64,000 nt of DNA, taken from assembly GCA_037176885.1 (NCBI GenBank), contig JAWWNJ010000115.1, positions 310,001 through 374,000 of the forward strand. Reading direction: 5' to 3'. Shown one piece after another: positions 23,543 to 35,100 of this stretch (its first letter is position 1; each line of letters opens with the position of its first letter). Origin of the DNA: Favolaschia claudopus. Lineage: Eukaryota > Basidiomycota > Agaricomycetes > Agaricales > Mycenaceae. Under the pieces are notes generated by a model. It was not told where the DNA came from, did no database searches, and worked only from the letters and a program-made list of their open reading frames with translations. Both the position numbers and the translations under genes were made by a program.

Positions 23543-26500
23543 ATGGAAGACGACAAGAAGACTCCCCGCCCTCGCCCTTCTGCTTCAGCCGCTCGTCCGG
23601 GTTCTCGTACCTCTAAGGCGTCCACCCGGGCTGCTTCTCCTTCAATCTCCAACCCGGCCCCGGCGAGGACTCCCGCTGTTGCACCGTCGACGGCGTCGTC
23701 TTCCAAAGCCAAGACCAACCAGTCGCCGGTCAACTTGACCGAACGGATCGACTTCTGGTCTGCCTGGCGGGACAAGCCCAACAAGTTCAAGGCGGCGAAG
23801 AAACTCATCACCCCCGGCGTTGCAGACCAGATGAAGCCCGACGAAGTCAAGATTCTGATACGCAGCTTGGATAACGAACTGGTGAGCCCCGCTATATTTT
23901 CTAGCTTCTTAGCTTCTCTGAAGTACCCTTAACAGAGAATCCACCGGGCGGGCCTGAATTTTGCCCGCGGGAGCGAAGAGTCTGTTCCTCCATTCGCTAC
24001 CGCCCTCTCGTACTATCTCGGCCGGCAGCTCAAGCGCATCGATCCCCAGCACGATCACCCGGAACTCTGGGGTCTGGCTTTGAGCAAGCCCGAGATGGAA
24101 AAGTTAAAGGCAAGTCGTCTTCTTTATTTCTTTCGCCGGCCACCGACTGACTTAGTCATTCAGCTCGCGCGGCCCCCCGAGCCTACGAAGGATGTGGCTA
24201 ATTTCAGCCTCCCTGGTCGCCCGCCACCGCTGAGGCCTGAGGAGTTTAGACCGCTCAAGTCCTCGGTAAGTGACGACCCGGCCCCATTTCTTTCTCTAAT
24301 CGATATTCATATTTTTAAAGAAGGGGACCGGCTCTGCCTCTGCAGCAGGCAAGTCGTCGAACCCCGCTGATGACAAGCCGAAGGGTCGCGACAAAGCCGC
24401 CGCGGGCTCATCCAAGAAAGGCAAGAGCGGCGGCAAGCCTGCTGCCGACTCTGAGCAGCCCAGCAAGCCGGCCGCGCAGCCTAAGGTACGCCTTCCCGCT
24501 GACCATCTTTGCTTTCGCTGATCCTCGTTCGTCTAGGACGAGGCCAAGCCGCGGGAACAGAAGCCATTCCCGAATTTCAAGAAGCTCGTAAGCTCGTTCT
24601 CTTTCTATCAAGTCTCTCCCCGCTAAGCTGCCTTGCCTTGTATCAGACCGACCAGCCCGCCGCCGAGGGCTCTAGCCGAGTCCAAGTCATCAAGCGCAAA
24701 GTAACCGTCCCCGCCGACTCGCCTCTCGCCGCGTCCAGCGGTTCAAAACGCAAGGCATCCACCAACGCCGAAACTTCGCCGGCGAAGAAGATCAAGGAGG
24801 AGAAAGTGAAGGCGCCCGCCAGGCAGGAGGTAGTAGTTACCCGCTGTTGCCCCAAGTGTAAGGCCGACATAGAGTTGACTATAAATTTTTCGTAGACCCC
24901 CTCCATCGAATACGTTTCCGAATCCGAGGTGAAAGCCTCCAAGAAGCCCATCGTCTGTGAGTTATCCCTTTTGATTCTTCAAGTACGATCGAGCCGCTTA
25001 AACTATCTTTCTAGTAATCACAACGAAACCCCCGCCGACTGCCAAGGCTTCGACTTCAAAACCAACTCCCCGGGATCCGCACGAAGACGTCGCTATTGAC
25101 GAAGTTCCTTCGATGCGGTACATCGTGCCCGATTATTCCCATCGCATGATTCTCAGGAATCTGGGAATCAACCCGGTGAGCGGCTTTATTTCTGTTCTGT
25201 CGAATTTCTCCGGTGAGACTGACTTCCCGCAGAGCCCACCGACCATCAAGAAGTCGAAGGAGGAGTTCAACATCCCCAGCAAGGAACTCTTCAGGAAGTT
25301 CCTCACCGGGTACCCTCACCCAGCGAGACGCCGGGACCTCCCAATCGACCCCGAGCAGGGCCTCTTTGCGTTGAGCTCCGACGGCTTCGTCTCGACGATG
25401 GAGCTCTTTCAAGCCCAGGTAAAGTTGAACTCATCGGGCGACATCTTGTACTGATCATCCTGGCATAGTACGGCCCCCGCTGCATCCGCTGCATTCATAA
25501 TGGTTCGGAATGCAAAGTCTCCGGCTTCCCCTCTGAGTGCACGGCCTGCGCCAGCCACAAGTCCAAGAAGGACTGCACATTCTTGGCTACCGGCGAGGAG
25601 TTGAGCCTTATGGGCACCGAGCTCAAGGAATGGGTTTTCATGACCCGCCCGGGTAAGTTCTATTTCTTTCGTATTTATTTCTCGCCCGCTAACCAGTTCA
25701 ACAGAATGGTACGACTTGAACGAGGACGTCAATCAGGCCAGCGCGACAGTCTTCGCCATCCAGAACTCGCTCGAGGCCGCATATGTTCAACTGCGCCGGA
25801 AGATGTTCAAGATGCTTCACGCCATCCTGGTCACCCGCGGCCAAGTCAACTACGACGACTTCGTCGCTCGTTTCGACGGGGAGTCCTACGAGGATAAGCA
25901 GAAGCACATGGAGATCATGCTCAGGATTGCCATGACCCAAGGGCTTCCCGCCGGCTCGGACATCAACGAGGTTCGGGCCTGGCAATTCTTCCCTATGGAA
26001 CTGCTGGACGAAGCGGACATCCCGATCTTCGACACCGCGTACAACTTCTACAAGGCTTACGACGCGAACGAGCGGGCTGCGCCGCTGGGATTTTTCTTGA
26101 TCCCCTCCGACCCGGATGACGAACGCCCGCCGCAATGGGTGGAAGTTGAGGTAAGACATCTTTCTAACTTTCCATTCCCGCTCGCACTGAACTGTTTCTG
26201 ATAGCCGGAAGACTGCTTCCACCTCCTGTTCGACGAGGAGGGCGTTGTAGGCTCATCGACCGGTCCCGACGGCTCGCTAGTTCGAGCTCGCGTTCAGGCT
26301 CGCGGCGACGGCCCAGAGGACTTGGACCCGCACGACTTCGATGGGAACCCCACGCCTTACAGCGCGAAGCACCGGAATGTCCCTGGCTTCTTCCGCGAAT
26401 TGTACGCCCGGGGGAAATTTACTGTGTTGCCCGACGAGTCGGAGGTTAAGAAACCCAAACCTTCCCGCTCGCGCCGAAACACAGGAAATTCTAAGAAGTC

Positions 26501-27043
26501 GAAGGTCAAGTCTGACCCGGTGGTGCACGAGGACGAGGACGCTCCCGAGGACGAGTTCCGCCCGCCCCCTTCTCCAACTGAGGAGGAGTCGGCCGACGAC
26601 GGCCCACGCGATCGTAAGTCCTCTATCCTTCTTATTCTCTTCTCAATTCTAAGTCTGTTTTTCCCGCCACAGCGATGGACCTTGGTTCCCGCCCGCCAAC
26701 GCCTGAGCCCCGAGCTCAATCCAAAGGCAAAGGCCGCGCCGCCGAGCCAGTCGCTGAGGACTACGCCAGCGACGCAGGGGAAGCCGAGGTGGGTGTTCCC
26801 GAGTTCCTGCAGGAGGACTTTTTGGCTCAAGCTCTTGCTTTCGAGGAGGTATCCAGCGGCGAGGAATCGGGCGAAGAGGGCAGCGAAGAGGAGGTCGCCG
26901 ACAGCGTTCAAGAGCAGATGGACGACCCTGACGCGTCGGACGCCATGTCGGTCGAGGCCGGGGAATTCGAAGATGTCGACGCAGCGGGTGAGCTGGACGA
27001 TACCGTCCATGCTCACATCTTCGACTTCGACGATTACGCGTGA
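23543..27043 (+). CDS. Element L gene A: large multi-exon protein with Cys6 cluster
   Basis: ATG at 23,543 (MEDDKKTPRPRPSAS). I can follow about a dozen exons with introns of roughly 50-60 nt, one apparently GC-AG (after KPEMEKLK, near 24,110). The N-terminus is Ser/Pro/Lys-rich with the helical stretch ERIDFWSAWRDKPNKFKAAK. Basic linkers follow (KRKASTNAETSPAKKIKEEK), then a short conserved-looking domain (YIVPDYSHRMILRNLGI, KEELFRKFLTGYPHPA). One exon (25,469-25,652, phase 0 to 1) holds the Cys6 cluster CIRCIHNGSECKVSG...CTACASHKSKKDC. After it come a helical domain (QLRRKMFKMLHAILVTRGQ) and a long acidic tail ending at 27,043. It could be a nuclear regulator or a structural protein. Antisense to the host retroelement. 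Confidence 0.7.
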
Positions 27044-27830
27044 GCCGGTAAGTTCGACTTGAACCCTTTCTTTATTCCTCTGCTAACTCTCAACTCCAGA
27101 CTTTCCTCGTGGGTGGGCGGGCGGCAAGTAAGCACTTGCCCTAGCTCTCGCTGTACCCGGCTCCCACTGACTTCTTTCTCAGAAATATTTTCTGTATTCA
27201 TAATCGCGGGGGCCGAGCGGCCCCCAAAATCATCAAAAGCTACGGGCACGGGTCCCATAACCCCGCTGGTTGCGAACGGTCATGGCCTGGTGGAATTCCA
27301 CCCGCCATGACCCCCCCAAATAAAAATGAATTGCCCCATAGTAGTAGTAGAGCATCGTGTACCGGCCAAAGAGCCGATGAAACTAAAAATAAAAGCTTTT
27401 ACGATGCTCTCTTTTTATGTGTGATCCAACTTCTAAGTTCTGTCTGAGTTCCAAAGTCAGAGCCCCCGGCTAGATCTTCGTTTGTAAGAGTCTGAAGCGA
27501 GGGAATCTGGCTAAGTGCTGCGCCCGTCGGCTGAGTACGACTTAGAGAGCGAGCTGAACGTTGAACTTCTCGAGTTTTCAACATGCCGAGCGGCAACGGC
27601 GCTTATCACCGGGGTCATCAGATACCGGGGATTGCCCGTGGTACTTCATCTGGCTGTCAGCGGCTGTCCTCGGACTCCACCGGGTGACTAGTCCCTCATT
27701 TCTCCCGCTGGTCTCGTAAGAGTGATAACGTAGAGTAGAACTGGCCCGGCGGCCCGAGTTGCCCGCTACCGTACTTGTATAGTCGATAGGGGTAGATAGC
27801 CAATCAAACCATCTTTTTCCTTCAATCGTC
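27044..27830. other. Spacer between genes A and B1 of element L, with a hairpin
   Basis: No gene was seen. An inverted repeat GAGCATCGT (27,350-27,358) / ACGATGCTC (27,401-27,409) encloses A-rich sequence with AATAAAA and is followed by TTTTTATG. It may be a 3'-end signal for gene A. A (TAG)n run sits at about 27,340. The B1 promoter should lie in the right half. Confidence 0.4.
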
Positions 27831-28573
27831 ATGCCTCAGCCCATAGGTGAAGTCCTAATCGACTACCATTTCTTCCCGGTGGTCAGTCAAGACTTTGTGC
27901 GCAAGATCTATACTGTGGTAGGCTGTCCTCAACACATTTCTGCGCCAAGTCCAACCAGCCGCTAGCCGAATCTCGTCTGCACGCCTTGTAGTGACGCCGG
28001 CGAAGATTGTGAATTTCTTCACTGGGGCTCGAAGTGCACTCGGTGCCGGGAGGCGAAGGTCCCCAAATGCCTGTTCGCCGGGGTGGATTGGTTCAAATAT
28101 ACCTATCCGTCTTCGACCTTTCCAACACTTTTTATCTATCGCAGCGGTAAGTCCTGCCGCTCTTCGAATTCTCATCTTCCTTATTCTATTCAGGCGGCAC
28201 TTTGTACGACCTTGCATTCCTCGAACTCTGGTACCACTTGCGCCTCGGCGGCTTAAGCCCTGATATGTTTATAGGCTCGGTGGACGGTGAGCCCGCTGAC
28301 TTCTTGCGTCGGCAGGAGGAATTTGCTGGCGACCTTCGTGACTGGGACATTGCTCACGACCTAAACCACGCCGCCCACTCCAGCCGGCGGCTGTATTTCT
28401 ACAACATCCTGTCTCGAGTTTTACGCGAGTGGCGTACCCAGGATCGCTCGCTCCATGCCCAGTGCGATGTCGACGCAGCTATCTCGCTCCATGATATCAG
28501 GCGACGGGACTCTAACGTTCCGATCGTCGTGCCCTTGGCCCAAGGCACGCGCCGCCAGACCTTCGAACGGTAG
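27831..28573 (+). CDS. Element L gene B1: small Cys6-cluster protein
   Basis: Three exons: 27,831-27,917 (29 codons, ends phase 0), 27,966-28,146 (181 nt, ends phase 1) and 28,194-28,573; about 215 residues. Exon 2 holds CTPCSDAGEDC...C-X2-C-X7-C, that is C-X2-C-X6-C-X8-C-X2-C-X7-C. The spacing fits the fungal Zn2Cys6 consensus. The usual basic residues between Cys2 and Cys3 are absent (SDAGED), so DNA binding is uncertain. Exon 3 is helical and ends QTFER, matching the HTFER end of the element R gene B1. The first of three tandem B genes. Confidence 0.75.
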
Positions 28574-28701
28574 CCCAGGCTAGTAGCTTTTCCCCGTTAG
28601 GGTCAAATAAATCTCTTTGCCCGGTCGCAAGCCGTTATCGTGATGTCCGTCGGCTATAGGTTTTACTTATAGCGGCCGGTGCCCAGTGAGTCCTTCGAGC
28701 G

Positions 28702-29373
28702 ATGCCCGCCTTTTCTTTGGCAGCGACTTTTTACTCAGAACGCTTTAGGAGCTTCACCGGTCCCTCAGAGTACCAGCTCGTACTTCAAGCTCAATTTGTG
28801 GGTCTTTCGTTCTTTCCTGGTGCTCTCCCGCTGACGGGTGCCTCTTCTTAGCCGGAGTACGAATGCCAGTGCTGCCTCAAGAACTACCGCCATTGCATCT
28901 GGATTCAGTGGGGTGAAGCCTGCCTCAGCTGCATGTTCATAGGCCGCGCCGCCTTGTGCTGCTACACTAAGAAGTCCGTCTGGCAGGCCGAGAACAGCCG
29001 TCGTCGCGACACTCTCCTAGCCTCTCGGCCAGGTAAGTCTGCTTTCTATCTTTATACCGCTCAGCGGGGGTCTTAGTGAATTTTAGCTCCCTCCGCCGGA
29101 CGGATCGCTCAGTTTGACTGGTACGCCCGGGCTGCCGGCGCCCGACTCGACGAGAAGAGGTACATCGACGTGCGTACTTGCACCATCCTCGCCGCCAGAT
29201 CCATGCTCGGCACCCTTGGGTTTGGCCAGCTACGCTTCTTGTACGGACTGTGGTTTGACGCGAAGGGGGCGGGCGTACGAAAGGAAATTGTAGATCTCCT
29301 CCGGGATAGGTTAGACGCTGTAGCCCTCCAGTCCGGCGCAAGGCTCCCGCCCGTTATGTTCATCGGGCCGTAA
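28702..29373 (+). CDS. Element L gene B2: small Cys6-cluster protein
   Basis: Exons are 28,702-28,797 (32 codons, phase 0) and 28,852-29,032 (181 nt, phase 1), with a third exon starting around 29,088 and ending at 29,373. The cluster is CQCCLKNYRHC...C-X2-C-X8-C with the shared central motif IQWGEAC (xxWGxxC). The first exon is SPF-rich and ends in VLQAQF. The last exon is helical (RTCTILAARSMLGTLGFGQ). The intron contains CAGCGGG. Exon plan identical to B1 and B3. Function unknown. Confidence 0.72.
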
Positions 29374-29656
29374 GCGTAGTAGGAAATATATTCCCACTGT
29401 CAAACGAACTTGCATCTTTAAAACTCTGTTTCAAGCTGCCCGATTAGGAAAGCTTCTTAGAAACCAAAGCTTCCTCGTGTTTTTGCCCAGCGGGAGCTCA
29501 GCACCTCGTTGGATATTCCACATGTATTGCGGATCTTCCGGGAGCGTCGGGTGCAATGAGTCCCGCTGTCGATCTTTCTGTTTCTGGGTCTCCCGCCAGG
29601 TCTCAGAGAGATATTTAAGCTGGCGGGAAGGTCCCATTAGCTTCAGTCGTCTACTC

Positions 29657-30285
29657 ATGTCTTTGCTGGAACATCCACTCTTCCCGAATGACCCCGTCGG
29701 CCCGCTCAGGGAGTACTATGTACGTTCCTGAACATTTTGCCTCGGGTAATTCCTCATCATTCGGCAGCCTGGCCGGGTATGCTCTGCGTGCCTCAACGCC
29801 CGTTCTCATTGCGAGTTTACTGAGTGGGGAGCGCCGTGCACCCGCTGTTACTTGCTGAAGCACAACTGCTCGTACACCCAGACCGCTGAGCTGGCCGATG
29901 AAATTGCTGCCCGCCGGCACCGTTTCAAAGAGGGTCCCGATCGTAAGTGACGACTTCTTTCTTATCTGTTGCGCCACAACTGATTCCCCGCTCGCTTCTA
30001 GCGGCTACGAAGGAACAGCTAGCTGCTTGGGACGTCCTTCATGAGGGGACCCTGGCGCAGTTCCCATTCTGGCAACAATACCATTCTGTAATCGTCGGGC
30101 GGAACGTCGCAGAGGCAGCCCAACGGCTGTCTTTTTACTTCGAGGCCCGCTTGGTTTTCCATCTTCTTCAGGAGGCCAAAACGGCTAATCTCCCGGCTGC
30201 GTATGTTGCTGTTATCCGCGAGCGGTTAGACGTTCTCGCCAATAATCTTTTCCTGGATCTTCCGGCTAGGATGCGGGCAGTGTAG
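29657..30285 (+). CDS. Element L gene B3: small Cys6-cluster protein
   Basis: Exons are 29,657-29,719 (21 codons, phase 0), 29,768-29,942 (175 nt, phase 1) and 30,002-30,285. The cluster CSACLNARSHCEFTEWGAPC is followed by CTRC-type X2 spacing and a final Cys after six residues, again with WGxxC. The third exon is helical (AAQRLSFYFEARLVFHLLQE). A TATA-like ATATTTAAG at about 29,609 lies 48 bp upstream of the ATG, supporting a separate promoter. Confidence 0.75.
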
Positions 30286-30704
30286 ATACAGGCACATGTA
30301 TTTTCGGATAGTTCGTTCCGATAACACACGCTCCCGCCCCATGTGAGGCCTTGGAAACATTTATTTCTTGGTAAAGATGTGCCCGCTGCCCTCAAATGAC
30401 GTGCTAGGTGACCCACCTCTCCCCCTTTCAGAAATCTCAACTGTCCCCAGTTGATCGATCAGAGGAAATTCAGGTTCCCCGGCAGCAAATTTTCGTGCCA
30501 CGGAACGATCGGGTGCGTTTGAAATAATTTTATGCGCCACCGGCGGGTGCATCTACCATAAATGGTAATCCAAGTTCGGCCGTTGACCAAATTTCGTCCA
30601 AATTATCCTTACGGCGTTAACTACGGCCGCTCGAGTATAAGAAGCAGCGGGCGGACAGGTATACCCCCAGCCTCGTCTACTGTCTTTACTCTGCTTCCTC
30701 CAAA
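30286..30704. promoter_or_regulatory. Spacer and promoter region of element L gene G
   Basis: No gene was seen. A TATA-like GAGTATAAGAAG at about 30,634 lies 70 bp upstream of the G start codon. CTCCCCCTTTC at about 30,420 resembles the pyrimidine run beside the PPT. Confidence 0.4.
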
Positions 30705-31945
30705 ATGTCTCAAAACGATTACAACACCGTCAAAGCCGATTTCCTCAAGGCTATGGACGTTGCCGCCAACCTCGTCAAGTATTCGCCGCCCGAGTCTCGT
30801 AAAAACCAGCTCAAGGACGTCGCCGAGATTCTCGTAAGAGCCGCCGGCTACATTGACCAGTCTCGTTTTGTTAACATTATTCTTTCGTTCGTAGGCGCGC
30901 CTTCCCCCGCTCATGCCTTTCATTTTGGAAGACAAGAGCGCGGTCCTTCGTGAGGCAATCTTCACCTCGCGTGAATATTACCACTCCTTGTACGACCCGG
31001 ATGGTAAACGGGACGTGACCTTCCCCGCTGGGTACGATGCCCTGCGGCGGATCACCAAGGCCATTCACGAAGACCGTTCCAAGAAGGCGATCCCGCCCGT
31101 CTCCACCGTTTCTTCTTCCAAGGGGACCCGGGTCGGTTTCACTAACTTTTATTGTCGTGCTCACCACTGACTCACAGTCATCCCCCGCTAGAAGAGTACT
31201 CGCGGGCGGTCTCAGGGTGAACCTGAGTCTGAGGACGAGGACGAAGGCACCGTTCGTGCCCCATCGCCCGCTCTCACCACCCTTGGTGCTGACGAGGTTC
31301 GTTCTTTCGTTTAACAGCTGGCCTGTGTAGAGCTGACGATTGACACTTCTATCATCGCCGTTGGGTGTTGGTTCACCCAGATGCTCGTTGACGATGAGCA
31401 TGTCCCCGCTCCCAAGGCTCCCCCTACCGGTCCCAAGGCTAAATCAGCCATGGCGGGCAAGAAGGGTGCGCGCGCTGTAGGTCGCACGTTATTTCTGCTC
31501 TAGCTTCTGTCATTCATTTCAATCTTTCAGCATAGCCCGGCCCCCGCTAAGAAGGGCAAAGGCAACAAGCGCGCTCGCATCGACAACGTCCCGTTCCACG
31601 AGGACTCCTTCCTCACCAACGGTGAGTTTCCCGTCCATTGTTAGTGGTTTCCCGCTGAATGTTATTACAGCAACGGCTGAGTTTTACGCTTCGGCACCCG
31701 CTTCAGGTGCTGTTGTCGATGAGGCCGCTAGCGTCGTTGAGATGGGTACCGAGTTCATGAGCAACCACCTTGCCTTGCGCAAGCGGATGTATTTCATCAT
31801 GGTCGAGCTGGCGGTCATCCACGAGAACCTTCGTAGCTCTCTGGCCCGGCGCGAGCAGCTCCTCGACGAAGGAGAGAAGATCTCGGCTCGCCTTCGCGAC
31901 TTCCCCGAGTCCTCCTCTGCCGGCGTCGATGCTCATGTTCCCTGA
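30705..31945 (+). CDS. Element L gene G: helical, basic/acidic protein
   Basis: ATG at 30,705 (MSQNDYNTVKADFLKAMD) follows TCCAAA. Exon 1 runs to a GTAAGA donor after VAEIL, and later exons include LPPLMPFILEDKSAVLRE and RDVTFPAGYDALRRITKA. An acidic exon (SEDEDEGTVRAP) and a basic exon (KKGKGNKRARIDNV) follow. The last exon ends at 31,945 (FYASAPASGAVVDEA, coiled-coil-like LARREQLLDEGEKISARL). One joint near 31,300 is unclear: only a 21-nt gap would keep the frame. No Cys cluster. It is convergent with pol, whose 3' end is 223 bp away. Function unknown; its position matches gene G of element R. Confidence 0.6.
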
Positions 31946-32167
31946 CTCGTTCCTAAAGAGCTCCCCCAGCGGGTCCCCCTTTCTTCAGAATCCTCGGTAC
32001 TGGCTCAATCGTTTCGGACACCTCACGGCTCATCCTTCTGCTGGCCGCCACACACTCCCCGGGTGCGCAACCTGTTCGCAGCGCACTGGCGGGAGATGAA
32101 GGAAATTCAATTACTTAAGGACTTCGAATCTCGTTTCAGACTGTAACGTAGATATCGTAGCAGTAAT

Positions 32168-35100
32168 TCATTTCCGCGCAGCGGCTTTCGTAGCAGAACG
32201 AGTCTTTCGTTTGAAAGGCAGCGGCTCATCCGTGTCAGGTTCCTCTTCCTCTTCTTCTTCTTCGGGCAAGGCCTCCTGCAGAGCCGGCTCTTCGTCAGCC
32301 GTCCCGCTGGGGGTTAACCTTACATTCCCGAATTGGAAGTCATCTCCAGAATAACCGTCTTCCTCCTGGACCATCTTTTCTAGCGTCTCTGCCGAGAGGT
32401 CGATTAAGTCGTGAATGTCAGCGGGCAGCTTGATAGAGCGCCGCTGCTCGAAGGGGACCACTCTGAACTGAGCAATCTTCGATTGAAAGACAGAGCCGTC
32501 CATCTCCGCTACGATATAACTTCCACCCTTCGTGCGCCGGATGATAATTACTGGTCCCAGGTATCTGGCGGCCATCTTCGTATTCAGCGATTTCTCAACG
32601 GTCGTATTCCTGATGAGCACCAAGTCCCCCGGCTCGAAATGGTAATCTTCGATAGTATGTTTATGTGCTATCTCATACCGGCGCAAATTCGCTCGTTTCT
32701 CGTCGGTGACCCGTTCCCTCATCTGTTCGACGTGAGTGGCGTGCTTAGCCAGAGCCTGGGCTCGATAGCCGATTAACTCAGCGGTCGTTAGAGTCCTGCC
32801 GGGCAGATGCACTAGCCAAGTCGCTTCTTCTATATCCAGCGGGAGGATTGGATGTGCGCCCGTTACCATAAAGTAGGGTGAACAACCCGTTCCTCGTCGA
32901 ATAGTGACCCGGTCAGCCCACAACATCTGCGGGAAGAACCAGTACCACTTGCTGGGATTCCCGCCAGTAGCTTTCCATAAGGATTGCCTCATCGAGAAGT
33001 GCCCATTTTCGACTTTCCCGTTGGCTTGAGAATTATACGGCGAAACTCTAATATTTCTTATGCCGTATTTAGACTCAAGGTAGGCTACGGCCGCTAGGAA
33101 GGCCGGCGCATTATCTGTCACCAGTTCCTCCGGGCAACCCCACCTACAAATCACATCTTCAAGTAAGAACAAGGCCAGCGTTCTGGCATTCTCGTTCTTT
33201 ATCGGCCGCGCTTCTATGTAGCTGCTGAGAGAGCAGCGGGCGTCGACGATTTTATTGAAGCCGTTGGAAGGAGTACCAACGACCATCACATCGACGTGTA
33301 CCACCTGGAAGAGCGAAGGGGTATGGGTGACAACGGGCGGGATTTTTAATAAAGTCCTTTGCCTCAATTGACACAATTCGCAAGTCTTAATGTACCAGGT
33401 GACATCCCGCTCCATCTCAGGCCACCAGAAACGCATTTCTATCAAGGATTTGGTAGCAAAGACGCCGCGATGAGCTAGGCTATCATGAGCCGCTCGCATC
33501 ATATACATTCGGTGTTCTTTGTCTACCACCAACTGATGTGCGCTCCCCGTTGTGGATTTATGATAGAGTTTTCCATCTGCATCCTCGAAGAAGCCGGTGG
33601 CGAATCGTAGGAAAGCTTTGTATTCCTTGTCGTTCATGCCATCCGGGCGAGCCAGGGTGTTTCGTCGCCATTCCTTCATGAGGAGCAGCCGCTCGTCCGC
33701 TAGCTTCGCCGCTACAGATCGTTGGTCTTCAGGATACGGTTCCCGCTTCGTCGGGTCGTATTTCAATTCGAGGTCAGGGATCAGCGGCTCGCCTGCTGGC
33801 TTGTCGTCACCCTTTGACTGAGAGAAGACTTCGAAAACATATTCTCTACTAAGGCGGGTGTAAGCCCAGGCCTGTTCGGCGTCGTTTTCGAAGTCAGCGG
33901 CTGACCGAGCCTCATCTCCTGCCAATTCAGCTACCATATATCCACCTCGGGTGTCAATATCGTGCTTGAAATCCTCGAAATTCTTGAGAGGCGGCCAAGC
34001 ACTACTTTCAGGATGAAGACCCGGCGGCTCGTTATTATCGAACTCGTCTTCTGGATGATCATACTCTGGATCCCCCGGCTGAATACGCCGGCGGGAGAGT
34101 CCATCTGGCCCGAAAGTCTTGCCCGGTACATGCTTCAGAGTGAAATGAAACATTAAGATCTCCTCGATCCAGCGGTTGATCGTAGCGTTGGGTCCCATTC
34201 CCGGGTGATCCAACATGCCTTTGAGGTACTGAGCGTCGGTCTCGACGACCAGTTTGCGGCAGCCCAACAGCCAATATTGCATGTGGTCCAGCGCCCTCTT
34301 CAAGCCAAACAATTCCCGCTTGGGCTGAGAATACCTCGACTCTCGCTCATTCAAAGGTATGGAGCTGAAGCGGGCATAGTACCGCTTATTTAGGTCCAAA
34401 GGATCCCGCTGGTACACATGCACTCCAACTCCAAGGTACGACGTATCCACCGCCAGCACCACTTCGGTGTCCCATTCATATCTTATAGGTCTAAGCGCGG
34501 GACATTCTCGCAAAGCCTTCTTCAAAACTTTCATGCAGGCGTCTTGGGGCGGGCCCCACTCGAATATGACTTCTTTCCGGGTAAGCTTCTGAATCGGTTC
34601 AGCCTTGACCGTGTAGTCTTGGATGAACATCCTCATAACGCCCACAGTTCCCAGAAAGGCTTTCACATCGTGGAAATCCTTCAGCGGGCCCCAACGCTCA
34701 ATGACGCCGATTCTATCTTCATCCGGGCGCATGCCCTCGTATGAGCAGACATGGCCGACCACCTTAAAGGTTCCCCGGCAAATCTGCAACTTCTTCCCGC
34801 TTACAGTCGCCCCAGAATAGGCTAGCCGGGTAAGTACCCGGTTGCAGTCTACCAAGTGTAACCACACAAAGACCCTTATCAGCGGGTTCTCTGGGATGGT
34901 CTCGTACGTCCCGTCAGGCTTCTCATATCGAGTGAAGCCGCCGGCGACAGGCACGTCATCTATATACGGCCGGGTAACCGCAGGAATTTCATCTCGCAGG
35001 ATGTAGGTTACGTCTTCGTGGAAGATCGGCACCGAGTTGGTCCAACCCTGCGGCAATCTTACCAATCGAAGCGCCCCAAACGGAGTTTGGAAGGTCGTGT